This document shows positions 13,701 through 23,285 of a DNA stretch of 64,000 bases, piece by piece. The notes under the pieces were generated by a model. That model had not been told where the DNA came from and did no database searches. It saw only the letters and a list, made by a program, of their open reading frames with translations. This DNA is from Rattus norvegicus (taxonomy: Eukaryota > Chordata > Mammalia > Rodentia > Muridae). How positions within the stretch are numbered: the stretch's first letter is position 1; every line of letters starts with the position of its first letter. Made by a program: the position numbers and the translations under genes. The stretch is from positions 237,255,102 through 237,319,101 of the forward strand of contig NC_086019.1 in the NCBI RefSeq assembly GCF_036323735.1, in the 5' to 3' direction.

Positions 13701-14133
13701 GTCACATATGCTCAGACACACACTGAACAATGCGTCTGGGAAGATCACAGTTCTGTAGAATGATGTGTACAGAACATGGAGTGTACTTGCCTAACACTGT
13801 AAGCCGTGAAAGTACCTGTGTAGGGCTGTGGGGGAGAGAGTTCATTCGTGTTCACCTGTGAGTTGCAGTACAAGTGAGAAATATACCCAGTAATAAAAGA
13901 TGTTACTACCTGTTTATGTGTATGTACATGTGAATACAGGTGATCTAGGCTGACTCTAGTTCTCCTCCCCACACCTCTTCAGCACATCTTACCAGCATGT
14001 GCTGCCTCCACCAGTGGGAACTCTATTTTTCCTTCAGTTCTGTAAATCAGATCTATGTATTCAGTGCATACAAATTCAGTCTTCTGTGGAAATAATCCTA
14101 AGCTCTGTTGTGTGGGTTTTTCCTGTCCTTCAG

Positions 14134-14352
14134 ATATCCAGAGAGTGGTACACTAGAAATGAATGCTAAGGAACTTCGACCACGAGCACGGACCATTTTA
14201 AAATGGAACGAACTAAATGTCGGTGATGTGGTAATGGTTAATTACAATGTAGAAAATCCAGGCAAAAGAGGATTTTGGTATGATGCCGAAATTACCACAT
14301 TGAAGACAATATCCAGGACCAAAAAGGAAGTTCGTGTGAAAGTTTTCCTGGG
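14134..14352 (+). CDS. Uhrf2: Uhrf2 exon 4: tandem Tudor domain, first part
   Basis: The exon completes a split codon with its first base, encodes 72 residues beginning YPESGTLEM, and ends with two bases of a glycine codon. It covers the core of the tandem Tudor domain, including GFWYDAEI, whose aromatic residues help form the methyl-lysine cage in UHRF proteins (family knowledge). The acceptor is CAG at 14131-14133 and the donor is GTAAGG from 14353. Reading straight through the donor meets a TAA at once. This is the first exon of the gene I can see in the window. Confidence 0.97.
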
Positions 14353-14608
14353 GTAAGGTTCTTGTCACTAACGCTATTTACCTACTCAATTAGGAGTGTG
14401 ATTCTCAGATAGGGACATAATTCTCATTAAAGAAGATGGGGTGAGAGAGGAATTTTCATCCTAGAGGGGAATATTTTTATAAACTCTGAGAATTTTTATT
14501 ACAACTGAATATATCTTCATCTCTAAGGTCAAAGATAATTTTTGGAGAATCTGATATAAAACCATCTTACTAGAGAAATCTGTGCTTCGTTGAGTTCTTA
14601 GAGAGGAA

Positions 14609-14849
14609 ACAGTGACACACAAAGCTAACATTAATGTATTGAACAGTGACACACAAAGCTATCATTAATGTATGAAACAGTGACACACAAAGCTATCATT
14701 AATGTATGAAACAGTGACACACAAAGCTATCATTAATGTATGAAACAGTGACACACAAAGCTAACATATTAATGTATGAAACAGTGACACACAAAGCTAA
14801 CATATTAATGTATTGAACAGTGACACACAAAGCTAACATATTAATGTAA
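14609..14849. repeat. Seven-copy 34/36-bp tandem array
   Basis: The core ACAGTGACACACAAAGCT starts at 14609, 14643, 14677, 14711, 14745, 14781 and 14817. Spacing is 34 bp four times, then 36 bp twice. The longer units carry an extra AT (ACATATTAATG instead of ACATTAATG or TCATTAATG). Copies are nearly identical. It lies about 250 bp downstream of exon 4, and I do not recognise it as part of a known dispersed repeat. Confidence 0.95.
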
Positions 14850-14943
14850 CACTGTAGGTGATAGCTTCACCCTTGTCCTCTAGCCTGGGACGTCTCAGGA
14901 CTTTCCTCAAGTGATAGCTAGTGAGTGTTTTATCATCATCTAT

Positions 14944-14944
14944 T

Positions 14945-14988
<44 letters not shown>
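14944..14988. repeat. (GAT)n microsatellite
   Basis: About fourteen uninterrupted GAT/ATG units, immediately followed by the TTTTATGGTTGGTGGTCATC of a URR1-like fragment. Confidence 0.95.
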
Positions 14989-14991
<3 letters not shown>

Positions 14992-15165
14992 ATGGTTGGT
15001 GGTCATCACAACATGAGGAACTGTACTAAAGGGTTGCAGCTCTACGTGTGTTTGGTTCTCTACACCACATGGGCATCTCATAATCACTGTAACCGTAACT
15101 CCAGTTCTAGGGAATCTGCCCACCTCTGGCCTCTGTGGGCTCCTGTACACGTGTGGAGTGTTAGA
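14988..15165. mobile_element. URR1-like fragment plus B3 relic
   Basis: TTTTATGGTTGGTGGTCATC, then ATGAGGAACTGTACTAAAGG, match the inner part of the URR1-type element. The following part to about 15165 looks like a B3 relic (CCACCTCTGGCCTCTGTGGG). Boundaries are approximate. Confidence 0.55.
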
Positions 15166-15657
15166 ATCTAATAGGGCGTCTTTAATTTTAACTTCAGTTA
15201 AGTATCACCATTCCCTGGAAATACAAATGTCAAAACCCAAGACTGAGAAGCTTTTGGACAAGTGACTTATGTTCTTAGGCAAATTGCAAGGAAGGAAGAG
15301 ATAGTATGAAATTTATACATTATAGACTTAATGTACAGTGGAATTTCCTATATGCTTAGGGAGTCAGACAAGCAATACGATTTAAGAAAATTAAGTTAGC
15401 TTTGAGAAGACGTGAAGAGGGGTTACTTCTAAGGTAGCATGACAGCTGTCTGCTGTCGTGACTGATGATAACGAAAGGTCCCTACCTCACAGCTGCTTGA
15501 GTTACAGGTACCTGTGCTGTTTCTGTGTTATATTTGATAGTAAATTTTTAATAGGAAATTTATAAGAGCCAAAAGCAAATATATAAAACTCTTAAATCCA
15601 TGTGTTTCAAATGTTTTCTAAATACCAAGCAAAAGCTATGCTTTACAAAGATTAACA

Positions 15658-15812
15658 TGGCTGGAGAAGTAGCACAGGGGGTAAGAGCTGTTGCTCTTGT
15701 GAAAGACCCAGGTCAGGCTGGTCACAGCCCACAGGGCAGTCCCGGCACCTGGCTCCTGCACACGCCTGTGTTCAGGCGAGGACCTCGCACAGACCACATA
15801 CATTCACACAGT
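15658..15812 (+). mobile_element. B2-type SINE, diverged
   Basis: A forward B2-like head ('GGCTGGAGAAGTAGCACAGG', 'TAAGAGCTGTTGCTCTTGTG') ends with CACATACATTCACACA. It is old. Confidence 0.6.
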
Positions 15813-16285
15813 TGATGATAGTAGCTTTTAAAGGGAGGAACAAGTTCACAGTCACATTGGGAAATGGAAGAATATGCAAATGAATATAGATTAAAGTAAA
15901 TGTGGCTTCATATTTGAGAAGATACCTAGTAAGAGGCCATCTTGTTTTTGTCTAGAAGTATTAGAAATATGTTTGAATTTTATTTTAATTAATAGGATGC
16001 ATTTTCTAGTCTTTATGCTAAATATATAAGACAACTATTTTTTTTACCAGATAATCTAAGTAATAAAGTTTCTGAATTTTCTGTTTCTGATTATTACTCT
16101 GAAGTTTTATCTGACTTTGAGGATTAACTGCTACTGAAAACAGTAGACCAGAGTAATTGTAATAGCTATAAGCTCAATCAATTTATAAGTGAGAAAAATA
16201 TAGTCGATTTCTACAATGAGTTATTATTTTCACCTAATTTAAATGTTGTTTATAGAAGCTAATGTTTCTTCCTCTTTTTAAGCAG

Positions 16286-16395
16286 GGGTTCTGAAGGAAC
16301 ATTAAATGACTGCCGAGTAATGTTCGTAGACGAAATCTTCAAGATTGAGAAGCCTGGAGCCCATCCTCTTTCCTTTGCAGATGGAAAGTTTTTAA
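16286..16395 (+). CDS. Uhrf2: Uhrf2 exon 5: tandem Tudor domain, second part
   Basis: The exon encodes GSEGTLNDCR through ADGKFL (36 residues plus split codons at each end). This is the second Tudor module and the start of the linker to the PHD finger. The leading G completes a GGG glycine with exon 4, and the trailing A starts an arginine codon finished by exon 6. The acceptor is a tandem AAGCAG. I use the second AG because it reproduces the conserved LGGSEG junction. The donor is GTATGA. Confidence 0.97.
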
Positions 16396-16955
16396 GTATG
16401 AGTTTTTCTCTTAGACTTAGACTCGAGGTGCTATGCGATCAAATTTAGTTTTATTGACCATTGAAAACTTTTGAATAGTTATGAAATAGACTATACAAAT
16501 TCACTTTCTAGGATAAGTGAATAGTAAGCTATTGTTTGTAAAATAGTCTTTCAAGTGCTTCTCCATGTATGTTCTTTTTAAAAAATATATTTTTAAAAAA
16601 TTATTTATATACATGTGTCCCAGTGTATACTAACTTGATGCCAGAGGACTACATTGGGAAATCTCTTCTACCGTGTGGTTCCTGGGATTTGAACTCAGGT
16701 TGTCAGACTTGGTGACAAGTGCTTTTGCCTGCTGAGCCTGAATTGGCCCTCTTTTTGTTTCTGCCAACAATTTTTCTATGTCCTTTTCCAATCCTTAACA
16801 TCAATATGTGTGTAATGCAATTTGGGGCAACAATATCACTATCCCTGTGTTTATTACTATCAGCACGTGCGCGCGCACATATACACACACGTATACTCAT
16901 GGGCCCATTTCATAAATCTGGCGTGAAGCATTTGTTCTTTCTCATCTTTCTTTTT

Positions 16956-17001
<46 letters not shown>

Positions 17002-17282
17002 CACGCACCACTCTCTCCTCACACCGTGTGGGTTATAGGCATTGAGCGAGGTCACCAGGCTTGGCAGCAGTGCCTTTACCTACCAAGCCATCTCTCTAGT
17101 CCTGAGACGGGTATAATAAAGCTTCACCCTAGATGATTTTGTGGCACCTGTTTATTTTTTCCGTTTACAAAAGTTGTATACTGCTTCAGTGGACTTTATG
17201 TAAATAGCTGGAGAGATGGCTTAGTGGTTAGGAGCACTGTGACTAGTAGATATAAAAAGTAACATTTCGTTGTTCTTTATAG
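16396..17282 (+). other. Uhrf2: Uhrf2 intron 5
   Basis: An 887-bp intron with a GTATGA donor and a TTCTTTATAG acceptor. It holds a reversed B3-like SINE around 16560-16735, a (GT)n tract at 16961-16999 and another SINE relic up to about 17110. Confidence 0.88.
16961..16999. repeat. (GT)n microsatellite
   Basis: About twenty uninterrupted GT units, continuing into GTACGCACGCACC. Confidence 0.95.
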
Positions 17283-17469
17283 GGAAAAATGACCCTGAAT
17301 GTGACCTGTGTGGTGGAGACCCAGATAAGACATGCCACATGTGTTCTTGTCATAAGTGTGGAGAGAAGCGGGATCCCAACATGCAGCTTCTGTGTGACGA
17401 GTGCAATATGGCCTATCACATTTACTGCCTGAGCCCGCCTTTGGATAAGGTCCCGGAAGAGGAGTACTG
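17283..17469 (+). CDS. Uhrf2: Uhrf2 exon 6: PHD finger
   Basis: The exon encodes 61 full residues with most of the PHD zinc finger: CDLCGGD, CHMCSCHKCG, CDECNMAYHIYC and the acidic DKVPEEEYW end. The last two zinc cysteines come from exon 7. In UHRF proteins this finger reads the unmodified N-terminus of histone H3. The acceptor is CTTTATAG and the first two bases complete an arginine codon. The exon ends inside the tryptophan codon (TG|G). The donor GTATTT is poor, with T rather than G at +5. Confidence 0.97.
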
Positions 17470-17576
17470 GTATTTCACCAGGGCGCTGTCGTCCTCTGCT
17501 TTGTTTTTCTGCAAATAATCAAAATGGATCTTCAAAGAGTGGATTTTTTGTCCATCTGTCCATCCATCCATCTGTC

Positions 17577-17706
17577 CTTCCTTCCTTCCTTCCTTCCTTC
17601 CTTCCTTCCTTCCTTCCTTTTTCTTTTTTTCGGAGCTGGGGATTGAACCCAGGGCCTTGTGCTTGCTAGGCAAGCGCTCTACCACTGAGCTAAATCCCCA
17701 ACCCCT
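17577..17706 (-). mobile_element. ID element with (GGAA)n tail
   Basis: The reversed ID body 'CGGAGCTGGGGATTGAACCC' to 'TAAATCCCCAACCCC' is preceded on the plus strand by (TTCC)n at 17577-17618. On its own strand this is an A-rich tail that has grown into (GGAA)n. The body is close to the family pattern. Confidence 0.9.
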
Positions 17707-18044
17707 ATAATAAACTTTTAAATAATCACATTAAGGGATCTTTTAAAGTATTTTTTAAAATTATGCACATGTATATAGGATTCCTTGGAGTTGGAGTTCT
17801 GGGCAGTTGAGGGCCTTGCGATGAGAGTACTAGGAGTCAAACTCTGGCCTTCTGACAGAGCGGTGTGTGCTCTTAGCAACTGAGCTGTTTCTGCAGGGCC
17901 ATCCCCTGCCTCCGAAGTGGCTAGCTAGTCTCAAGTGAAGAACAGACAGCTCTTCTTTCCTGTAGTCTTTTTGTAGGCTCATTGAAAATGTAATGGCTGT
18001 GTTACTACAGAAACTACAGGGGTATAAGGAAGAAGGGAGGGGGC

Positions 18045-18173
18045 TGGTGACATAGTTAAGTGGATAAAGATGTCAGGGATGACCTGAGTTCAGTCCCTGG
18101 GACCCACACAGTAGGAGAGAACCAACTCTCTTAAGTTGTGTTCTGATCTCCCTGTGTGCCATGCATGTACACA

Positions 18174-18213
<40 letters not shown>
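18045..18213 (+). mobile_element. B2/B3-type SINE with (CA)n tail
   Basis: A forward copy shows GGGGCTGGTGACATAGTTAA, 'GAGTTCAGTCCCTGGGACCC' and a pure (CA)n tail at 18178-18213. Confidence 0.75.
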
Positions 18214-18217
<4 letters not shown>

Positions 18218-19261
18218 CCCACTTTTAAAAATTAAAATAACAAAATGGAAAAGGGCTATGACTCCTTTCTGTTTCCTCCTACACTGACTTGGATGATCAC
18301 ATGGCTAGTGACTGTTTCCTCTGAAGTCTCATATCGCATACTTATTTCTTGTTTTGGAGGAAGTGTGTATAGTAGGAAAAAGATTTAGTATATTTGGTGA
18401 CTTTTCAGACATACTGTTTTTCAAGTTGAGGGAACTAAAATATTTTTCCCCAATAGTGCAGCTAACTCTCATAATAGGAGTGACTAGGTAGGCATAGACA
18501 TATTCTTTAATGAAAGAAAAGATACAGATTTAAGATGAATTTCGCAGTGAATTGTATTTTTGTTGGTATGCTTATAAGTTTCCCAGTTTTTGATAAGAGA
18601 ATAACCCTATTTCATCCTGTAGACAAGGTTTTAGAAAGTCTTAAAGCAGCTTATGAGCAAGGACAGACAAGTACAGAAAACTAAGGCAGATCTAGAGATG
18701 CTGTCTTGTGTATTTACTATGGTGGACTACACTTGGTGATGCTGAGACTTGAACCCGGGGCTTTGCTCATAGCTCTGCCAAAAAGCTGTACCATTTACAC
18801 ATACACACTCACATATATCCAGTTATATTGCATTTCAATTATTTATTGTGTGTTGATGTAATGCGGTGTAAGTATGAAGTTTAGAGAAAACGTGAGGAAA
18901 TCATTTCTCTCCTTCCACCACGTGGGTCCTGAGGACTGATCTCAGGTTAGCCTTCTTGGTAGCGGGGAAACTTAGAGTTGGTAATAAGATTTAAGCATTA
19001 TGTCCCTCCTATACACACTTTAGGCTTTTGAATTGAATTTCAATGTGTATAATACAAGATCTTTAAGTACTTTAGAAGGAAAACAAGAATTTTCTTTACT
19101 GTGTTTTTAGCCTGTGAAATTTTTGAAAAGTTAAGATGTTAGTGACAGTTGGTACTCTATAATCTAACCCAGTCTATCTTAATACTTGTCCTGATGTAGC
19201 CATTTTCCTATCAGTGGTCTTAGTTACCAAATGGTCTTTGTCTTTTTTTTATTCCTTTAAG

Positions 19262-19385
19262 GTATTGTCCTTCCTGTAAAACTGACTCCAGCGAGGTGGT
19301 AAAGGCTGGGGAGAAACTCAAGCTGAGTAAGAAGAAGGCGAAGATGCCCTCAGCCAGTACGGAGAGCCGGAGAGACTGGGGCAGG
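19262..19385 (+). CDS. Uhrf2: Uhrf2 exon 7: PHD end and PHD-SRA linker
   Basis: The exon encodes YCPSCKTDSSEVVKAGEK and on to SRRDWGR (41 residues). The two cysteines of YCPSC finish the PHD zinc sites. The rest is a lysine-rich linker (LSKKKAKMP) leading to the SRA domain. It ends in phase 0 after AGG, with a GTGAGA donor. A (CTC)n run begins only about 12 nt into the following intron. Confidence 0.97.
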
Positions 19386-19636
19386 GTGAGAGCGAGCCTC
19401 CTCTCCTCCTCCTCCTCCTCCTCCTCCTCCTGTTAACGGTCGATAGTAAATAGTGTTTCTGTATTGGTAGTGGTAGTATGGAAGATTAAACAATGTAATT
19501 GTTAGTATCAGTGATAATTGTGTAAATAACACTTTGATTTACTAACTATTTCATTCACACTTTATGGGAATTGGAAATCTTGGCGGCACCATTGTACATA
19601 ATTGATTTCTCAAACAGCTTCTTTGGTGACTTGCAG
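19386..19636 (+). other. Uhrf2: Uhrf2 intron 7, short, with (CTC)n
   Basis: A 251-bp intron, the smallest of the gene in this window. A (CTC)n microsatellite occupies 19397-19431, just behind the GTGAGA donor. It ends in TGACTTGCAG. I see no other feature. Confidence 0.9.
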
Positions 19637-19744
19637 GGCATGGCTTGTGTTGGTCGTACAAAAGAATGTACTATTGTCCCATCCAATCACTATGGACCTA
19701 TCCCTGGTATTCCTGTGGGGTCAACTTGGAGATTCAGAGTTCAG
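19637..19744 (+). CDS. Uhrf2: Uhrf2 exon 8: SRA domain start
   Basis: Thirty-six residues, in phase 0 at both ends, begin GMACVGRTKECTIVPSNH and include the YGPIPGIPVGSTWRFR segment typical of the SRA (SET- and RING-associated) domain, which recognises modified cytosine by base flipping. The acceptor is TTGCAG and the donor is GTATGC. Confidence 0.97.
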
Positions 19745-20009
19745 GTATGCTTTGAATTGGCTTAGTCGGAAGGGCATGATCCGCATAATTGAAATTCAAG
19801 TGATGTTTACTTTTGATTTTCATTTTAAATGGGTCCCAACTAAGTAGCATACACCATTCATGTGTTAGAATAAAAGATCTTCTTTGGAATGAGTATCTTT
19901 CCCCAGACATGAGCAGACAGAAGCACACCCTCAGAGGGACACATCTGTTATCTTTGCTCTCTCTTTGCTATATGGTTCTGTGCTACATGGTATTATTGGT
20001 AAGTTTTCT

Positions 20010-20180
20010 CGGGAATTTTTTTTTTGTTGTTGTTATTTTTTTCTAGACAGGGTTTCTCTGTGTATAGTCCTGGTGGGTCTGGAATTCACTTTGTAGACCA
20101 GGCTGGCCTTGAACTCAGAACGGCCTGCCTCTGCCTCCCTAGTGCTGTGATTAAAGGAGTGAACCACTATTGCCCAACTT
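20010..20180 (-). mobile_element. B1 SINE in intron 8
   Basis: A reversed B1: T-rich tract, CAGGGTTTCTCTGTGTATAG, 'GACCAGGCTGGCCTTGAACT', 'CTGCCTCTGCCTCCCTAGTG'. It is in good condition. The rest of intron 8 (19745-21283) shows nothing I can name. Confidence 0.93.
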
Positions 20181-21283
20181 CTCAGGAAAATTAATATTAG
20201 ACATAATTTTAAGTTATATGGTAAATTCTTAATCTGTTGTCATTAAGCTTTGGACTTCCTTTTAAACATTTTCTCTGAGACTTTTCTTGAGTAAATTCTG
20301 AGATACTGAGCCACTTGGTGCCAGTTACTGCAGTACTGAAATTCTTTGCCTTTCCCCATGTCTTCTGGCTCTCCTGTTCTTTATGCCCCTTCTCTGGCAC
20401 TGTTCCCAGAGTCTTGGAGTGGGTTATGCAGATGTCCCACTTACGACAGACATTTAACAGTCACTTATTCTCAGTACCTTGGCCATTAGGAGTGTGCAGG
20501 GAAAAGCCAACGGCAGCAGTAGTCTGCAGACATAGTATTTAGAAGGCAGTTTGGTGAGTACATTGTATCTATGAAGCAAGTCAACAGCAGCTTCTCCGAT
20601 AGGACCTTTGACCTCTCCAACCACAGGCTTTTTAACCAGTTTTACAATACCAAGAGTTACTGTTTTCTAGTGAAACCTAGGGCTTGCCTATGCTACTAGT
20701 CTTGCTAGCCATCTTGCTCCAGGGATTCCCTGTCTACCTTCTAAAGCAGGAATTACAGGTAGGCCACTATACATACAAAAACACTGGCCATCTCCTCAGC
20801 CCAGTCAAAAATGATCTGTATAAAGACCATTCTGTGCCCTGCATGGTGCCCATGCCTGTGACCCCAGCACTTGGAAGGCAAAAGGGAAAGAGTGACTTAA
20901 GTTCCGGTCAGCCTGATCCACATGGTGAATAGGATGCCAGTCAGGGCTGCTTGCCAGAAATAAGCAGATTAAAAGATCATTCTGTTTATGATAGGATGGA
21001 TTTGAAAGGAACAAAATAAGGCAGTGCAGAAGGGTTTATCAGTGTGCAGGTCTCAAAGCAAGGTCAAGGGCTAGAACTGGAGGGAAAATACTCAGCACTT
21101 TCAGGGTTTTATTTGGGAAAATTAAACTGAAAAAGTGAGCTCTGGATAAAACGTGATTGGACTTTAAAGTTTAATAATGCATACGAAAGCGTTTTGTGGG
21201 TCTGACTCCGTTCTCTTAATTATACTTATTTTTCACAGTTTCATGTGTACAGAATATACTTCACCTGCTCCTTTTACCTTTAG

Positions 21284-21388
21284 GTGAGTGAAGCCGGGGT
21301 TCATAGGCCTCATGTTGGTGGAATCCATGGTCGCAGCAATGACGGGGCTTATTCTCTTGTGCTGGCTGGAGGATTCGAAGACGAAGTT
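21284..21388 (+). CDS. Uhrf2: Uhrf2 exon 9: SRA domain
   Basis: Thirty-five residues, in phase 0 at both ends, from VSEAGVHRPHVGGIHGR to LAGGFEDEV. This is the SRA part around the cytosine pocket (VHRPHVGGIHG, NDGAYSLVL). The acceptor is CCTTTAG and the donor is GTAAGT. Confidence 0.97.
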
Positions 21389-22179
21389 GTAAGTAATGTT
21401 ATGACTTTATTCTTTAGGACTGTCTTGATCATTCTAACTGTGCTACTGCTATGCCCAAAGTACATCACATATTACTGTCTCTTTTTTAGTCTAGTTTTGT
21501 TGAAGTGATTGGTTCTATTTAAGCTATAAGATTTAGCAGTGTCTGATTTTTACATATGATAGTTTAGCTTATACAGTTGATAGCTAATATGAAAATATAT
21601 TCTCTGGAATTTTCTTTTAAGTTAAGCCTATTTTCCAGTAGGTGGTTTCACAGTAGCATTAAAAGTGATGTGGATAAAGCTGCAGTCCACAATTACATAT
21701 AGTGCTTATATCAGGAAGTATGACTTCGTGTCGTACTTATACTATGTGTGTTTTACAGGCACAGTGGAGAGTGTTGTGGGATAAATTAAAATGTATCCAG
21801 ACAGCCCTGGTCTAATCATTAGCTGGGGAATCTGAGATGAAGATCCTGGTCTGTGGGATTGGTTGATGGCAGGAGTTAGTACAACCGTCTATCTTTGTAT
21901 CTTGTTAGCAGCTTGTGGGGGAGAATAGAGGCTAGAGAATGGTAGATTAGGAATGTAACTCAGGCTACATGCAGGCCCAGCATACACATGTGTACCGGTT
22001 TAATACCAGCCTGGGGTTATGGAGAATTCTGTCTTGTGTACTTCTCTCTTCTTTCTTTCCTTGGTAGTAGCAGAGCTGCATGTCCTTGGCAGGTATAGCA
22101 TCTTTGTATGGCATCTCCTCTTAGGCAGCAGCAGCAACATAACCTTCATGGAGTACAAAACACAAGTCAGGCTGATCTT

Positions 22180-22372
22180 TATTTTTTAGGATTTATTTAT
22201 TTATTTTATATATAAGTACATTGTAACTGTCTTCAGACACACCAGAAGAAGGCATCAGATCTCATCACAGATGGTTGTGAGCCACCATGTGGTTTCTGGG
22301 ATTTGAACTCATGACCTCTAGAAGAGCAGTCAGTGCTCTGAACCACTGAGCCATCTCTCCAGCGCCCCCCAG
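22180..22372 (-). mobile_element. B2 SINE
   Basis: A reversed B2: AT-rich TTTATTTATTTATTTTATA tail side, 'CACACCAGAAGAAGGCATCA', 'TTTGAACTCATGACCTCTAG' and 'CCACTGAGCCATCTCTCCAG'. It is a well preserved copy. Confidence 0.93.
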
Positions 22373-22535
22373 GCCGATCATTTTTCCTCTGTGATGATAG
22401 AAAGCTTTTGTTAGCACAATGATTGAAGTCCAAATGTGTTACTGGTATGCTATAGAATTTTAATCATAATTTGGTTGTTTGCTACTTGAAAAACATTCAA
22501 AATTATTTTTCCTTTAACATTTAAAGCACTGTTTA

Positions 22536-22640
22536 GGTTGGACCATGCCTGTTCTTTTCAGGTTAGACCATGCCTATTCCGTTTAGCATAGCCCATGCCT
22601 GTTCTGTTCTGTCTAGGGTAGATCATGCCTGTTCTGTCAG
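22536..22640. repeat. Degenerate 25-bp tandem repeat, four units
   Basis: Units start at 22536, 22561, 22586 and 22616, sharing the core CCATGCCT(G/A)TTC (TCATGCCTGTTC in the last). Units 1, 2 and 4 are 25 bp and unit 3 is 30 bp. The copies differ at several positions, so the array is older than the 34-bp array in intron 4. Confidence 0.85.
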
Positions 22641-22769
22641 ATCTCACTACTCTTTGTTTATGGCACTGCTAGGATTATAACTTGAAAACTTGGTTATTTT
22701 GATTTTGAGTATTCTGGAGTCAATTCAGATATGGTGTAAAGGCTGTTTCTCATCAAGTAAGGGAATGTT

Positions 22770-22985
22770 TTAGTAGGGCATGGTGGCACGGGCCTATTAT
22801 CCCAGCACTTGGGAGGTGGGGGAAGAAGGACTGGGAGGTCAAGGTTATCTTCAACTACACAATAAGTTTGAAACCAGCCTGAGCTGTGTCTCAAAACAAA
22901 CAAAAGACAGAAAAAAAGGAAGAAAAGGAATGAGGGAGGGAAGGAAGGAAAGAAAGAAAAGAGAGAAGTACATGAGACAGACAGA
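22770..22985 (+). mobile_element. B1/B4-type SINE with purine-rich tail
   Basis: GGGCATGGTGGCACGGGCCT and ATCCCAGCACTTGGGAGG mark a forward 7SL-type SINE. It ends in 'CTCAAAACAAACAAAAG' and a long GA-rich tract to about 22985. Confidence 0.85.
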
Positions 22986-23159
22986 CACAGGAGTAGGTGC
23001 TTTGAATCATTATTGTGTACGTTTATTAGAGTTCCTTCAAATGGAATACACACTAGAGATTAAATTTAACTCCCTTTTAAAAAACAGTGACCTTAAATGT
23101 TTGATTATCAAATGTGAATTGAAGGTTTGAGGGCTAATAGAAACACTAATTCATTCATT

Positions 23160-23285
23160 CATTTATTAATTTGTTCATTCATTCATAGACAGCATTCCTC
23201 ATGGTGTAGCCCAAGTTGGTCCCGTACCTGAACTCTTAGCCTTTGAGAGTGCTGGGGTTATAGTGTACACCACCATGCCTGCCTC
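23160..23285 (-). mobile_element. B1 SINE relic
   Basis: A reversed, diverged B1: CATAGACAGCATTCCTCATG, 'GAACTCTTAGCCTTTGAGAG', 'TACACCACCATGCCTGCCTC'. Confidence 0.65.

Larger units (their letters stand above)
1..14133 (+). other. Uhrf2: Uhrf2 intron 3 (3' part)
   Basis: This is 14.1 kb of AT-rich intron ending in a standard acceptor (pyrimidine-rich tract, then CAG at 14131-14133). I looked for, and did not see, the UHRF2 segments that should precede exon 4, so the window seems to begin inside this intron. Contents are SINEs (B1, B3, one ID), a URR1-like element, a (TG)n tract and short inverted repeats, listed separately. Long stretches such as 5.9-12.5 kb hold no feature I can name. Confidence 0.85.
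14353..16285 (+). other. Uhrf2: Uhrf2 intron 4
   Basis: A phase-2 intron with a GTAAGG donor and a tandem AAGCAG acceptor. It contains a seven-copy 34/36-bp array, a (GAT)n tract, URR1 and B3 relics, and a B2-like SINE near 15658-15810. I see no exon in it. Confidence 0.9.
17470..19261 (+). other. Uhrf2: Uhrf2 intron 6
   Basis: A 1.8-kb intron with a weak GTATTT donor. It holds a (TTCC)n tract joined to a reversed ID element, a reversed B3-like SINE near 17730-17905, and a forward B2/B3-type SINE near 18045-18178 whose tail is a (CA)n tract at 18178-18213. Confidence 0.88.

Noticed and set aside
14609..14849. CRISPR-like regular spacing
   Set aside because: Units are joined without unique spacers, and this is mammalian intron DNA. 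It is a tandem repeat.
14833..15150. Poly-Ile and poly-Asp open frames
   Set aside because: They are produced by the (GAT)n microsatellite next to a URR1 relic.
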